Below are positions 52,305 through 60,360 of a stretch of DNA of 60,360 nt, piece by piece. A program made the position numbers and the translations under genes. The notes below the pieces were generated by a model. The model saw only the letters and a program-made list of their open reading frames with translations, was not told where the DNA came from and did no database searches. Location of the stretch: assembly GCF_002160305.1 (NCBI RefSeq), contig NZ_NFKI01000018.1:1-60360 (forward strand), given 5' to 3'. Source of the DNA: Pseudoflavonifractor sp. An184. Lineage in GTDB: Bacteria; Bacillota; Clostridia; Oscillospirales; Oscillospiraceae. How positions within the stretch are numbered: the stretch's first letter is position 1; each line of letters begins with the position of its first letter.

Positions 52305-53405
52305 TCAGTTCCATAACCAGCCCAGCAGGCGCTGAAGGGGATTCTGCGGCTCTGCCAGATCGCGGGGCACAGCCGCTGCGCACACCAGGGGGACCACCCC
52401 CACCTGGACGCCGTTGACATAGCCCCGCAGAACGCCCACCTGGGTCCCCGCCGCCGCCGGAGCGGTGAGGGACGTCTGGGTCAGCTCCAGCTCCGTCTCC
52501 AGCGTCTCCCCCTCCAGCAGGGGCCAGGACAGGTCCTCCGCCGCCTGGACCGGGACCAGGGGGAGCAGGCTGCCAGACACGGGCAGGCTCCCCACCGTCT
52601 CCCCTGTCTGAACCTCGGCCGCCAGAGTACAGGCGGAGAAGCCGTAGTCAAAGAGGGCGGCGTGGTCCGCCCAGTCGTCGGGGTCGTTGAGGGTGACGGC
52701 GATGAGGGTCATCCCGTCCCGCCGGGCCGCCGAAACCAGGGTCCGCCCGGCCTTCTCCGTAAAGCCGGTTTTCATCCCCACGCAGCCCTCGTACCGCCAT
52801 AACAGCTTGTTGTGGTTGGTGAAGGTGCGCCCATCCAGGGTGATGGTCCTGGTGGACACCATCTGGGCCAGATACTCGTTATCCAGACAGGCCCGGGCCA
52901 GCAGGGCCATATCCCGGGCGGAGGAGTAATGCCCCTCGTCGTTGAGGCCGTTTGGGTTGGCAAAGTGGCTGTTGGTCATGCCAAGCTCTCGGGCCCTGGC
53001 GTTCATACCGGCCACGAAGTCCTCCACGCTCCCCCCGCAGAAACGGGCGATGGCCAGGGCCGCATCGTTGCCGGAGTGTAGGAGCAGCCCGTACAGTAAA
53101 GTTTCCAACTTTACATGTTCTCCCGGCTTCAGGTAGAGGGCGGAGCCCTCGGTGCGGGTGTCCTCCGCCTGGATGGTCACCACGTCGTCCAGGCTCTTCC
53201 CGGACTCCAGGGCCACCAGGGCGGTCATCAGCTTGGTGATGCTGGCAATGAGCCTTGGCTCATCCGCGTTGTGCTCATAGAGCACCCGGCCGCTGCCAGC
53301 CTCCATCAAAATGGCGGAGGAGGCCGAGGTCCCCACCGCCTGGGCCGCCGGGATCTGGGTCAAAACCAGAAGGAATGCAAGGAAAATCCCTTTCCAGCGC
53401 TTCAA
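52305..53405 (-). CDS. D-alanyl-D-alanine carboxypeptidase (serine-type, S11)
   Basis: A 366-residue penicillin-binding protein. A signal peptide (1-23, cut near AQA) exports it. The S11 motifs are Ser55-Ile-Thr-Lys58, Ser111-Gly-Asn113 and Lys212-Thr-Gly. A C-terminal beta-rich domain (290-366) ends in a hydrophobic, possibly membrane-associated LLGWLWN. In sporulating bacteria, relatives (DacF/DacB) set peptidoglycan cross-linking; the neighbouring gerW suggests a spore link. TTG 53405 follows AGGAGG by 10 bases; the nearby ATG is out of frame. Confidence 0.92.
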   Translation of the reverse strand: MKRWKGIFLAFLLVLTQIPAAQAVGTSASSAILMEAGSGRVLYEHNADEPRLIASITKLMTALVALESGKSLDDVVTIQAEDTRTEGSALYLKPGEHVKLETLLYGLLLHSGNDAALAIARFCGGSVEDFVAGMNARARELGMTNSHFANPNGLNDEGHYSSARDMALLARACLDNEYLAQMVSTRTITLDGRTFTNHNKLLWRYEGCVGMKTGFTEKAGRTLVSAARRDGMTLIAVTLNDPDDWADHAALFDYGFSACTLAAEVQTGETVGSLPVSGSLLPLVPVQAAEDLSWPLLEGETLETELELTQTSLTAPAAAGTQVGVLRGYVNGVQVGVVPLVCAAAVPRDLAEPQNPLQRLLGWLWN

Positions 53406-53498
53406 ATTCCCATCGCCTCCTGCATTTGGAGATATGGGATCAGCTTGCCCGGAAACAGGGGCTTTCTTGCTCGAAACAGACTGGAAAGTGTTTCCGCC

Positions 53499-53912
53499 TT
53501 ACGACAGTTCATCCTCCTGGGCTTTCTTTTCCTGCTGCCTCTCAATGAACTCGGTCACCTTGTCCACCACCTCGGGAACCGCGTCCACGATCCGGTCCAC
53601 CGTGGTGATGGGGCCCGGGGCCACCGGGAGCAGGCGCACGCTGTCCCCCCGGATGATGAGGAAGGCCACCGGCTCCAGACGGGCGCTGGCTCCGCTGCCG
53701 CCGCCGAAGTTTTTGGGCTGCTCCGGCTTCTGGCTCTTGGTGACAAAGTCGCTCCCCCCGCTGGCGATGCCGAAGGACAGGCGGGAGACCGGGATCAGGG
53801 TCACATCCCCCGTCTGGATGGGGGTGCCGATGATGGTGTTTGCGTCCACCATGGTGCGAATCTTCTCCATAGCGGTGCTCATCAGGTCGTTTAACGGGTG
53901 CTGCTGTTCCAT
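53499..53912 (-). CDS. gerW: GerW family sporulation protein (YtfJ)
   Basis: A 137-residue YtfJ/GerW protein. N-terminal PLNDLMSTAMEKIRTMVDANTIIG, then TLIPVSRLSFGIASGGSDF, and GGGSGASARLEPVAFLII are family blocks. GerW is needed for normal spore germination in Bacillus and is made in the forespore; its biochemical role is not known. Starts three bases after the DUF2953 stop, so probably co-transcribed. Confidence 0.92.
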   Translation of the reverse strand: MEQQHPLNDLMSTAMEKIRTMVDANTIIGTPIQTGDVTLIPVSRLSFGIASGGSDFVTKSQKPEQPKNFGGGSGASARLEPVAFLIIRGDSVRLLPVAPGPITTVDRIVDAVPEVVDKVTEFIERQQEKKAQEDELS

Positions 53913-53915
53913 TGT

Positions 53916-54551
53916 TTAAGCCGCCTTTCTCTGCCGCGCCTGCGCGGCCTTCTCTTGTTTTCGTACATCCAAAAAGATATTCAGACACCTGGGGCCGTAC
54001 CGCAGGCCCAGCCACAGGAGCTGGCTGGCGGTGAGAGACAGGGAGGCCGTCCCATACAGGGCGGGCTCCCGCCGGTCAAAGTCCAGGTCCACATGGACCC
54101 GTCCGTCCTGAATGTGGAGAGCCTGTACCGCCGGCTGCCACACCGCCCCCAGCAGGGCGTTGATCTGTCCGTACCGCTCCGCCGCGGACGCCGGGTCAGG
54201 TCCCCCAGCCACAATCTCCAGCTGGAACACGTCCACTTGGAGCCGCCGCCGGAAGGCGTCGGCCCCCTCCAGGGCCACGGGGAGCAGCCGACTGACCAGC
54301 TGAAACACCCCGCCCGGGGACAGAATCGGCGGCTTGGGCTCCTCCGGTTTTGAGGGCCTCGGCGGCTGCTTCGCCTCCTTGGGCTTTTCCGGCTTTTTTC
54401 TCTTCTTCCAGGGATAGAGCCGCCACTGAAAGGCCCCCAGGCGGAACCAAACGCCCACCTCCTGCCGGGTGTACGTCCCCCGGAAGCCCAGGCGGGTGCG
54501 CCCCAGCAGGGCCAGCGCCGCCAGAACGGCCAGGAAAATTCCCCAGATCAT
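53916..54551 (-). CDS. DUF2953 domain-containing protein
   Basis: A 211-residue protein with an N-terminal membrane segment (1-18), a charged Lys/Pro/Glu-rich linker (48-75) and a DUF2953 region ending LRYGPRCLNIFLDVRKQEKAAQ. Function unknown; the gene regularly sits between scpB and gerW in Clostridia. ATG 54551 overlaps the scpB stop by four bases. The longer frame upstream is an out-of-family extension. Confidence 0.85.
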   Translation of the reverse strand: MIWGIFLAVLAALALLGRTRLGFRGTYTRQEVGVWFRLGAFQWRLYPWKKRKKPEKPKEAKQPPRPSKPEEPKPPILSPGGVFQLVSRLLPVALEGADAFRRRLQVDVFQLEIVAGGPDPASAAERYGQINALLGAVWQPAVQALHIQDGRVHVDLDFDRREPALYGTASLSLTASQLLWLGLRYGPRCLNIFLDVRKQEKAAQARQRKAA

Positions 54552-55183
54552 GGGGTCCCTCCCTCCGCCGGTTCCGGAGGCGTCTCCCCCTCCGGCGTCT
54601 CGCCGGCCTCCTCGGCCTTTAGCTTGGCCACCGCCTCCTCCAGCTTCAGGGTCATCTGGTCCCCCTCCTGGGTGCCGCTGGGGAGCTCGGGCAGCTCCTC
54701 CAGACTGCTCAGGCCGAAGGAGCGCAGGAAGGTCTTGGTGGTCCGGTACAAAATGGGCCGGCCGGGCACCGCCAGGCGGCCGCTCTCCTCGATCAGGTCC
54801 CGCTCCAGCAGCAGGCCCACGGTGTAGGAGCTGTCCACCCCCCGCACCTGGTCCACATAGGCCCGGGTCACCGGCTGGTAGTAGGCGATGACAGCCAGCA
54901 CCTCCAGGGCGGGCTGGGACAGCCGGGCGGGCTTCCGGCTCTCCAGGGTTTTCCGCACATAGTCGGCGTACTCCGGAGCGGAGCACATCTGATAGCTGGC
55001 GTCCAGCCGCAGCAGGCGGATTCCCCGGCGCTCATAGCTGTACTGGTCCATGAGCCGCTGGGCCACCGCGTCCAAGGTGGGCCGGTCCGCCTCCAGACTT
55101 AGACACAGCCGCTCCACGCCAACCGGCTCCCCGGCGGCAAAGAGCACGGCCTCCAGGGCCGCCTCCATCTCTTTGAGTTCCAC
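54548..55183 (-). CDS. scpB: Segregation and condensation protein B
   Basis: A 211-residue subunit of the Smc-ScpAB condensin, with two winged-helix domains (about 1-75 and 90-165; QPALEVLAVIAYYQPVTRAYVDQVRGVDSSYTV). The C-terminal 45 residues are acidic and Pro-rich. ATG 55183 follows GGGAGGAGG. It lies downstream of scpA with a 19-base gap. Confidence 0.93.
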   Translation of the reverse strand: MELKEMEAALEAVLFAAGEPVGVERLCLSLEADRPTLDAVAQRLMDQYSYERRGIRLLRLDASYQMCSAPEYADYVRKTLESRKPARLSQPALEVLAVIAYYQPVTRAYVDQVRGVDSSYTVGLLLERDLIEESGRLAVPGRPILYRTTKTFLRSFGLSSLEELPELPSGTQEGDQMTLKLEEAVAKLKAEEAGETPEGETPPEPAEGGTP

Positions 55184-55202
55184 GCAGCAAACCTCCTCCC
55201 GG

Positions 55203-56006
55203 TTATTCTGCCCCGTCCGAGGGAGCGGTAATCTCCTCTCTTCCGCTCTCCCCTGTGCTGGTGACGGTGCAGTCCTCCGCCGTCCCCGCCAGGCGCAGCC
55301 GCCTGGCCTTGCACAGCTCCAGCACTGCCAGGAAGGTAGCCACCACCTCTGAGCGGCTGCGGCTCCCCCGGAACAGGCTTTTGAATCGGGTCACCCCCAA
55401 ATGGAGCAGCCGGTTTAAAATTTCCATGGCCTTCTCCGCCACGGGATAGGGCTCCCGGCCCACAATGCCCTGAAAGGCGGACACCGGCGGGGGCAGCTTG
55501 TGGTCCGACCGGGCCAGCACCGCCAGCATGGCTTTTTTCAGGTCCTCCTTGGGGTGGACGTAGCGGTACTCCTTGTTGGGCTGGAGGGGTTCCGGCTCCT
55601 TGGTGAGAAAGTCCCGGCCGTAGGTGTACCGCTGGTCCAACTGGGGGACCACCTCTTTGATCTTCAGGTAATTCTCGTTGCGCTGGTGGGCCTCCAGGGT
55701 GGCGATGAGCTGTTCCATCTCGCTCAGGGCCTCCTCGTCGTGGATGGACAGGAGCATCCGGGTCTTGATATACAGCAGCTGGGAGGCCATGGTGACAAAC
55801 TCGCTGGCCACCTCCAGGTCCAGCTCCTTGCGCTGGTCCATCCAGGCCAGGTACTGGTCCAGAATCAGGGAGATCTGGATGTCCTTGATCTCCATTTTAT
55901 TTTTGCTCAGCAGATGGAGAATCAGGTCCAGAGGACCTGTGAAGTCCTCCAGGTCCTCGGTCCTGGCCTTCACCACCCGCTCCAAATGATAGATAGGACT
56001 GTCCAA
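55203..56006 (-). CDS. scpA: Segregation and condensation protein A
   Basis: A 267-residue kleisin of the Smc-ScpAB complex. The N-terminal LEDFTGPLDLILHLLSKNKMEIKDIQISLILDQYLAW is the family signature; the C-terminal winged helix spans about 170-240 (VVATFLAVLELCKARRL). TTG 56006 follows GGGAGG by seven bases. The operon runs from the M50 protease through rluB. Confidence 0.94.
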   Translation of the reverse strand: MDSPIYHLERVVKARTEDLEDFTGPLDLILHLLSKNKMEIKDIQISLILDQYLAWMDQRKELDLEVASEFVTMASQLLYIKTRMLLSIHDEEALSEMEQLIATLEAHQRNENYLKIKEVVPQLDQRYTYGRDFLTKEPEPLQPNKEYRYVHPKEDLKKAMLAVLARSDHKLPPPVSAFQGIVGREPYPVAEKAMEILNRLLHLGVTRFKSLFRGSRSRSEVVATFLAVLELCKARRLRLAGTAEDCTVTSTGESGREEITAPSDGAE

Positions 56007-56039
56007 AGCTACGCCTCCCGGCCTTTGAAGTAAAGGCAG

Positions 56040-56726
56040 TTAAAAGAAGTAATAGGCAATCAGGGCGAAGGGAAACTGGGTGATCTCACACATCCCCCGG
56101 AGCACCCAGGCCATGGCCCGGTACAGGGGCCCACCGAAGAAGCCCATCCAGGCCAGCAGCACCACCGCCACAATGAGATAGCGCTCATAGCGGAGCACCC
56201 ACCGGTAGGCCCGCTCCGGCAGGAACATTTCCACCACCCGGGAGCCGTCCAGCGGCGGGATGGGGATGAGATTAAAGAGGCCCAGCCCCACATTGAGCAC
56301 CGAGAGCTGACACAAAAACAGCAGGAGATAGGCCACCGGCTGGCTCGTCGGCCCAAAGTGGAACAGCAGGGAGCCGATCCCCAGAGAGACCAGGGCCAGC
56401 ACAAAGTTGGACAGAGGGCCGGCCAGGGCTGTAATAGCCATCCCCTTCCGCGGTTCCCGGAAATTCCGGGGGTCCACCGGCACCGGTTTGGCCCAGCCCA
56501 CTCCCACAGCCAGCAGGAGGAACAGACCGATCCAGTCCACGTGTGACAGGGGGTTCAAAGTCAGCCGTCCGTTGAGCTTGGCGGTGGGGTCCCCCAGCTT
56601 GTAGGCCGCCAGTCCGTGGGAGAGCTCGTGGACGGTGAGGCAGATGAGGCATGCCACGCCGCTCATGACGAACAGCAGCATGCTCAGCCAATCCATATGG
56701 TGTAATAATCCGGTCAGTGCGCCCAT
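56040..56726 (-). CDS. Site-2 protease family (M50) membrane metalloprotease
   Basis: A 228-residue multi-spanning zinc protease. The catalytic HELSH motif is at 33-37 and the third ligand Asp160 in NLIPIPPLDGSR. About five hydrophobic segments are visible. This short class has no PDZ domain, unlike RseP. Substrate unknown; position upstream of scpA is conserved in Clostridia. Confidence 0.92.
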   Translation of the reverse strand: MGALTGLLHHMDWLSMLLFVMSGVACLICLTVHELSHGLAAYKLGDPTAKLNGRLTLNPLSHVDWIGLFLLLAVGVGWAKPVPVDPRNFREPRKGMAITALAGPLSNFVLALVSLGIGSLLFHFGPTSQPVAYLLLFLCQLSVLNVGLGLFNLIPIPPLDGSRVVEMFLPERAYRWVLRYERYLIVAVVLLAWMGFFGGPLYRAMAWVLRGMCEITQFPFALIAYYFF

Positions 56727-57050
56727 AGCGAGGTACCTCTTTGAAATGGAAAAGCTAGATCAAAACAGAGCCGTCTCCGGCTGTGCCCCGAGATGACGCC
56801 GTGCGCATTGGGCCGCGCACCTCGGCTTCTCCGGGTCGATGCAGTAAAATTTATTATACCAAGTTCCACGGGAATTGACAAGTGCGGAGTGGGCCTGTCC
56901 CGGCGCGGGGAACCTTTGCAGTCTGAATAGGAGGAAAAAAGCCATTTCCCCTCTTTTCAAACGGCGGCTTTTCCGGTATAATAATAACCCTGCTACTGAG
57001 ACACTTTACAGCGTTACCGCGTTAAATAGAGGAACTGGGAAAGGAATGTT
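56727..57050. promoter_or_regulatory. Divergent promoters between the M50 protease and APC permease genes
   Basis: For the protease operon (minus strand), TTGTCA (56876-56881), 17 nt and TATAAT (56853-56858). For the permease (plus strand), TTTTCA (56954-56959), 17 nt and TATAAT (56977-56982). The rest has no recognised feature. Confidence 0.8.
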
Positions 57051-58400
57051 ATGGAAGAGCAACTGACTAAAAAATACGGTCTGCCCACCGCCATCGCCAT
57101 GGTGATCGGCATCGTCATCGGAAGCGGCATTTTCTTCAAAGCGGAAAAAATTCTCACCGCCACCGGCGGCGACCTGAAAACCGGCATTCTGGCCTGGCTG
57201 CTAGGCGGGTGCATCGCCATTGCCAGCGCCTGCGCCTTCGCGGTGATGGCCACCCGCTATGAGAAAGTGGGCGGCGTGGTGGATTACGCCGAGGCCACCG
57301 TGGGTGAGAACTACGCCTATTATCTGGGCTGGTTCATGGCGGCGGTGTACTTCCCCTGCCTCACCAGCACCCTGTGCTGGGTGTCCGCCCGGTACACCTG
57401 CGTCCTGCTTGGCTATGACATTTTAAGCGGCCCCTGCCTGGCCATCACCATGCTCTATATGGCCCTGGTGTACTTTATGAACGCTACCGCCCCCAGGCTG
57501 GCGGGCAAGTTCCAGGTCTCTCTCACCGTCATCAAGCTGGTGCCCATTCTGCTCATGGCGGTCATCGGCACTGCAGCCGGGCTGCGCTCCGGCCTGATTG
57601 TGGAGAACTTCACTGCCGTCGCGGCGGCGGACGCGGTGGAAAGCCCCCTCTTTGCCGCGCTGGCGGCCACCTCTTTCGCCTATGAGGGCTGGGTCATCGC
57701 CACCACCATCAACGCGGAGATCAAAAACGCCAAGCGCAACCTGCCTCTGGCCCTGGTGTTCGGCGTAGGCGCCATCATGCTCATCTATCTGTTCTACTAT
57801 GTGGGCATCGCCGGGGCGGTCCCCAACTCTGTCATGATGGAAAACGGGGAACAGGGCGCCCGCATCGCCTTCTCCACCATCTTCGGCCCGGTGGCCGGAA
57901 CGGGGCTGTTTGTGTTTGTGGTCCTCTCCTGCCTGGGCACCTGTAATGGCCTGATGATGGCCTGTACCCGGGGTTTCTACTCCATCGCCGCCCGGGGCCG
58001 TGGGCCCAAGGCGGAGCTGCTCGCGCAGGTGGACCGGTACACCAACATGCCCAACAACGCCGCCTCGGCGGGACTGGTCATGTGCGCCTTCTGGTGCTGC
58101 TACTTCTACTTCGGCGCCCTCCTCAATGAGCTGGGCCCCTTCCGGTTCGACTCCTCGGAGCTGCCGGTCATCACCCTGTACGCCATGTATATCCCCATCT
58201 ACCTGATGTTTATGAAGAAGGCCAGGAACGAGCGCCCCTTCCGCCGCTTCGTCCTCCCCGCCCTGGCGCTGATCGGGGCGGTATTCATGATCCTGGCCGC
58301 CGTCTTCTCCTACAAGATGGACTGCGTCTACTATCTGCTGGTGTACGCGGCGGCCATGGCTCTGGGGTGGCTGCTGGACCGAAAGAATCACAAACAATAG
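57051..58400 (+). CDS. APC superfamily amino acid permease
   Basis: A 449-residue transporter with about twelve membrane helices. The N-terminal GLPTAIAMVIGIVIGSGIFFKAEKIL matches the conserved unwound helix 1 (GSGIF) of LeuT-fold APC transporters; FAYEGWVIATTINAEIKNAKRNLPLAL follows in helix 6-7. Substrate not predictable; closest in style to small neutral amino acid permeases. ATG 57051 follows AAAGGA. Single-gene unit. Confidence 0.9.
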   Translation: MEEQLTKKYGLPTAIAMVIGIVIGSGIFFKAEKILTATGGDLKTGILAWLLGGCIAIASACAFAVMATRYEKVGGVVDYAEATVGENYAYYLGWFMAAVYFPCLTSTLCWVSARYTCVLLGYDILSGPCLAITMLYMALVYFMNATAPRLAGKFQVSLTVIKLVPILLMAVIGTAAGLRSGLIVENFTAVAAADAVESPLFAALAATSFAYEGWVIATTINAEIKNAKRNLPLALVFGVGAIMLIYLFYYVGIAGAVPNSVMMENGEQGARIAFSTIFGPVAGTGLFVFVVLSCLGTCNGLMMACTRGFYSIAARGRGPKAELLAQVDRYTNMPNNAASAGLVMCAFWCCYFYFGALLNELGPFRFDSSELPVITLYAMYIPIYLMFMKKARNERPFRRFVLPALALIGAVFMILAAVFSYKMDCVYYLLVYAAAMALGWLLDRKNHKQ

Positions 58401-58552
58401 AACACGCCAAAAGTCCTCACTTCGCTTGCCGGAATCCTTGCACAACAAGGATTCTGGGGCATTTGATCCCATTCGAGGCGGGCGGCTTTCCCTCGAGCTC
58501 CCCCGCTCTAACTTGAGCGGCTCCATTTTAACAGAGGTTTTTTGACAATCTG
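58401..58552 (+). mobile_element. Family A element copy A3, 5' truncated
   Basis: Aligns with the 3' two-thirds of A1 (AAAAGTCCTCACTTCGC, the stem CCGGAATCCTTG/CAAGGATTCTGG, CATTCGAGGCGGGCGG, CTTGAGCGG and the terminal GGTTTTTTGACAATCTG). The left end is missing; it begins directly after the permease stop. The right end abuts the terminator hairpin at 58553, as at the other family A sites. Confidence 0.7.
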
Positions 58553-58584
58553 AAAGGCCGCGGACTTTGAGTCCGCGGCCTTTT

Positions 58585-58585
<1 letters not shown>
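58553..58585. terminator. Bidirectional terminator abutting element A3
   Basis: AAAGGCCGCGGACT, loop TTG, AGTCCGCGGCCTTTTT, between convergent permease and spoIIIE genes. It overlaps the last base of the spoIIIE stop codon. Confidence 0.9.

Positions 58586-60360
<1,775 letters not shown>

Overview
This high-GC window is almost certainly a chromosomal segment of a spore-forming clostridium, most likely of the Oscillospiraceae (Flavonifractor, Intestinimonas or Lawsonibacter type). That is an inference. It rests on sporulation genes (spoIIM, spoIVA, yunB, gerW, spoIIIE), an IspH fused to S1 domains, a SCIFF-type radical SAM maturase, a class A RNase P RNA, phosphoketolase beside spore genes, and intergenic regions full of GC-rich palindromic repeats. 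There is no prophage, large insertion sequence, tRNA, rRNA operon or CRISPR array.

Layout. 1-8.2 kb: SCIFF maturase, spoIIM-xerD, phosphoketolase (minus strand), spoIVA. 8.2-14.5 kb: a terminal-inverted-repeat element, a Crp/Fnr regulator, leuCDB and an aspartate aminotransferase. 14.7-20.9 kb: a B12-type radical SAM protein with its DUF2344 partner, then ruvX, an ABM-domain protein, an EFR1 flavodoxin-ferredoxin, a class II aldolase and mtnA. 21-25 kb: an unknown gene, a decayed accessory patch with a Spo0A C-terminal fragment, a shortened MgtE behind an M-box riboswitch, and rnpB. 25-36.9 kb: murD, three tandem M42 aminopeptidases, a methionine gamma-lyase-like protein, yunB, ligA, an EamA transporter and a DUF362 ferredoxin protein. 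37-45 kb: a XerC-like recombinase, DUF554, a P-type ATPase behind a yybP-ykoY (Mn2+) riboswitch, and carD-ispD-ispF. 45.5-56.7 kb: a long minus-strand run of M50 protease-scpA-scpB-DUF2953-gerW-dac-rluB-rpiR-baiN, then cmk-plsC-ispH/S1. 57-60.4 kb: an APC permease and the 3' part of spoIIIE.

Functional links. IspD, IspF and IspH are three MEP-pathway steps. LeuCDB is the last part of leucine synthesis, with leuA elsewhere. The aldolase/MtnA pair fits salvage of 5'-deoxyadenosine or methylthioadenosine, the former being the by-product of the radical SAM enzymes in this window. Two metal transporters each sit behind a metal-sensing riboswitch.

The least expected content is intergenic. Family A is a roughly 200-bp element with terminal inverted repeats. 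At two loci it is flanked by long direct repeats (33 and 29 bp), each a complete hairpin unique to that locus, and all four copies abut a hairpin at a gene's 3' end. Its internal stems carry compensatory base changes between copies. Families B (about 280 bp, five copies) and D (about 60 bp, three copies) also keep their stems while their sequence changes. Two D copies supply the last codons and stop codons of ispF and the baiN-like gene.
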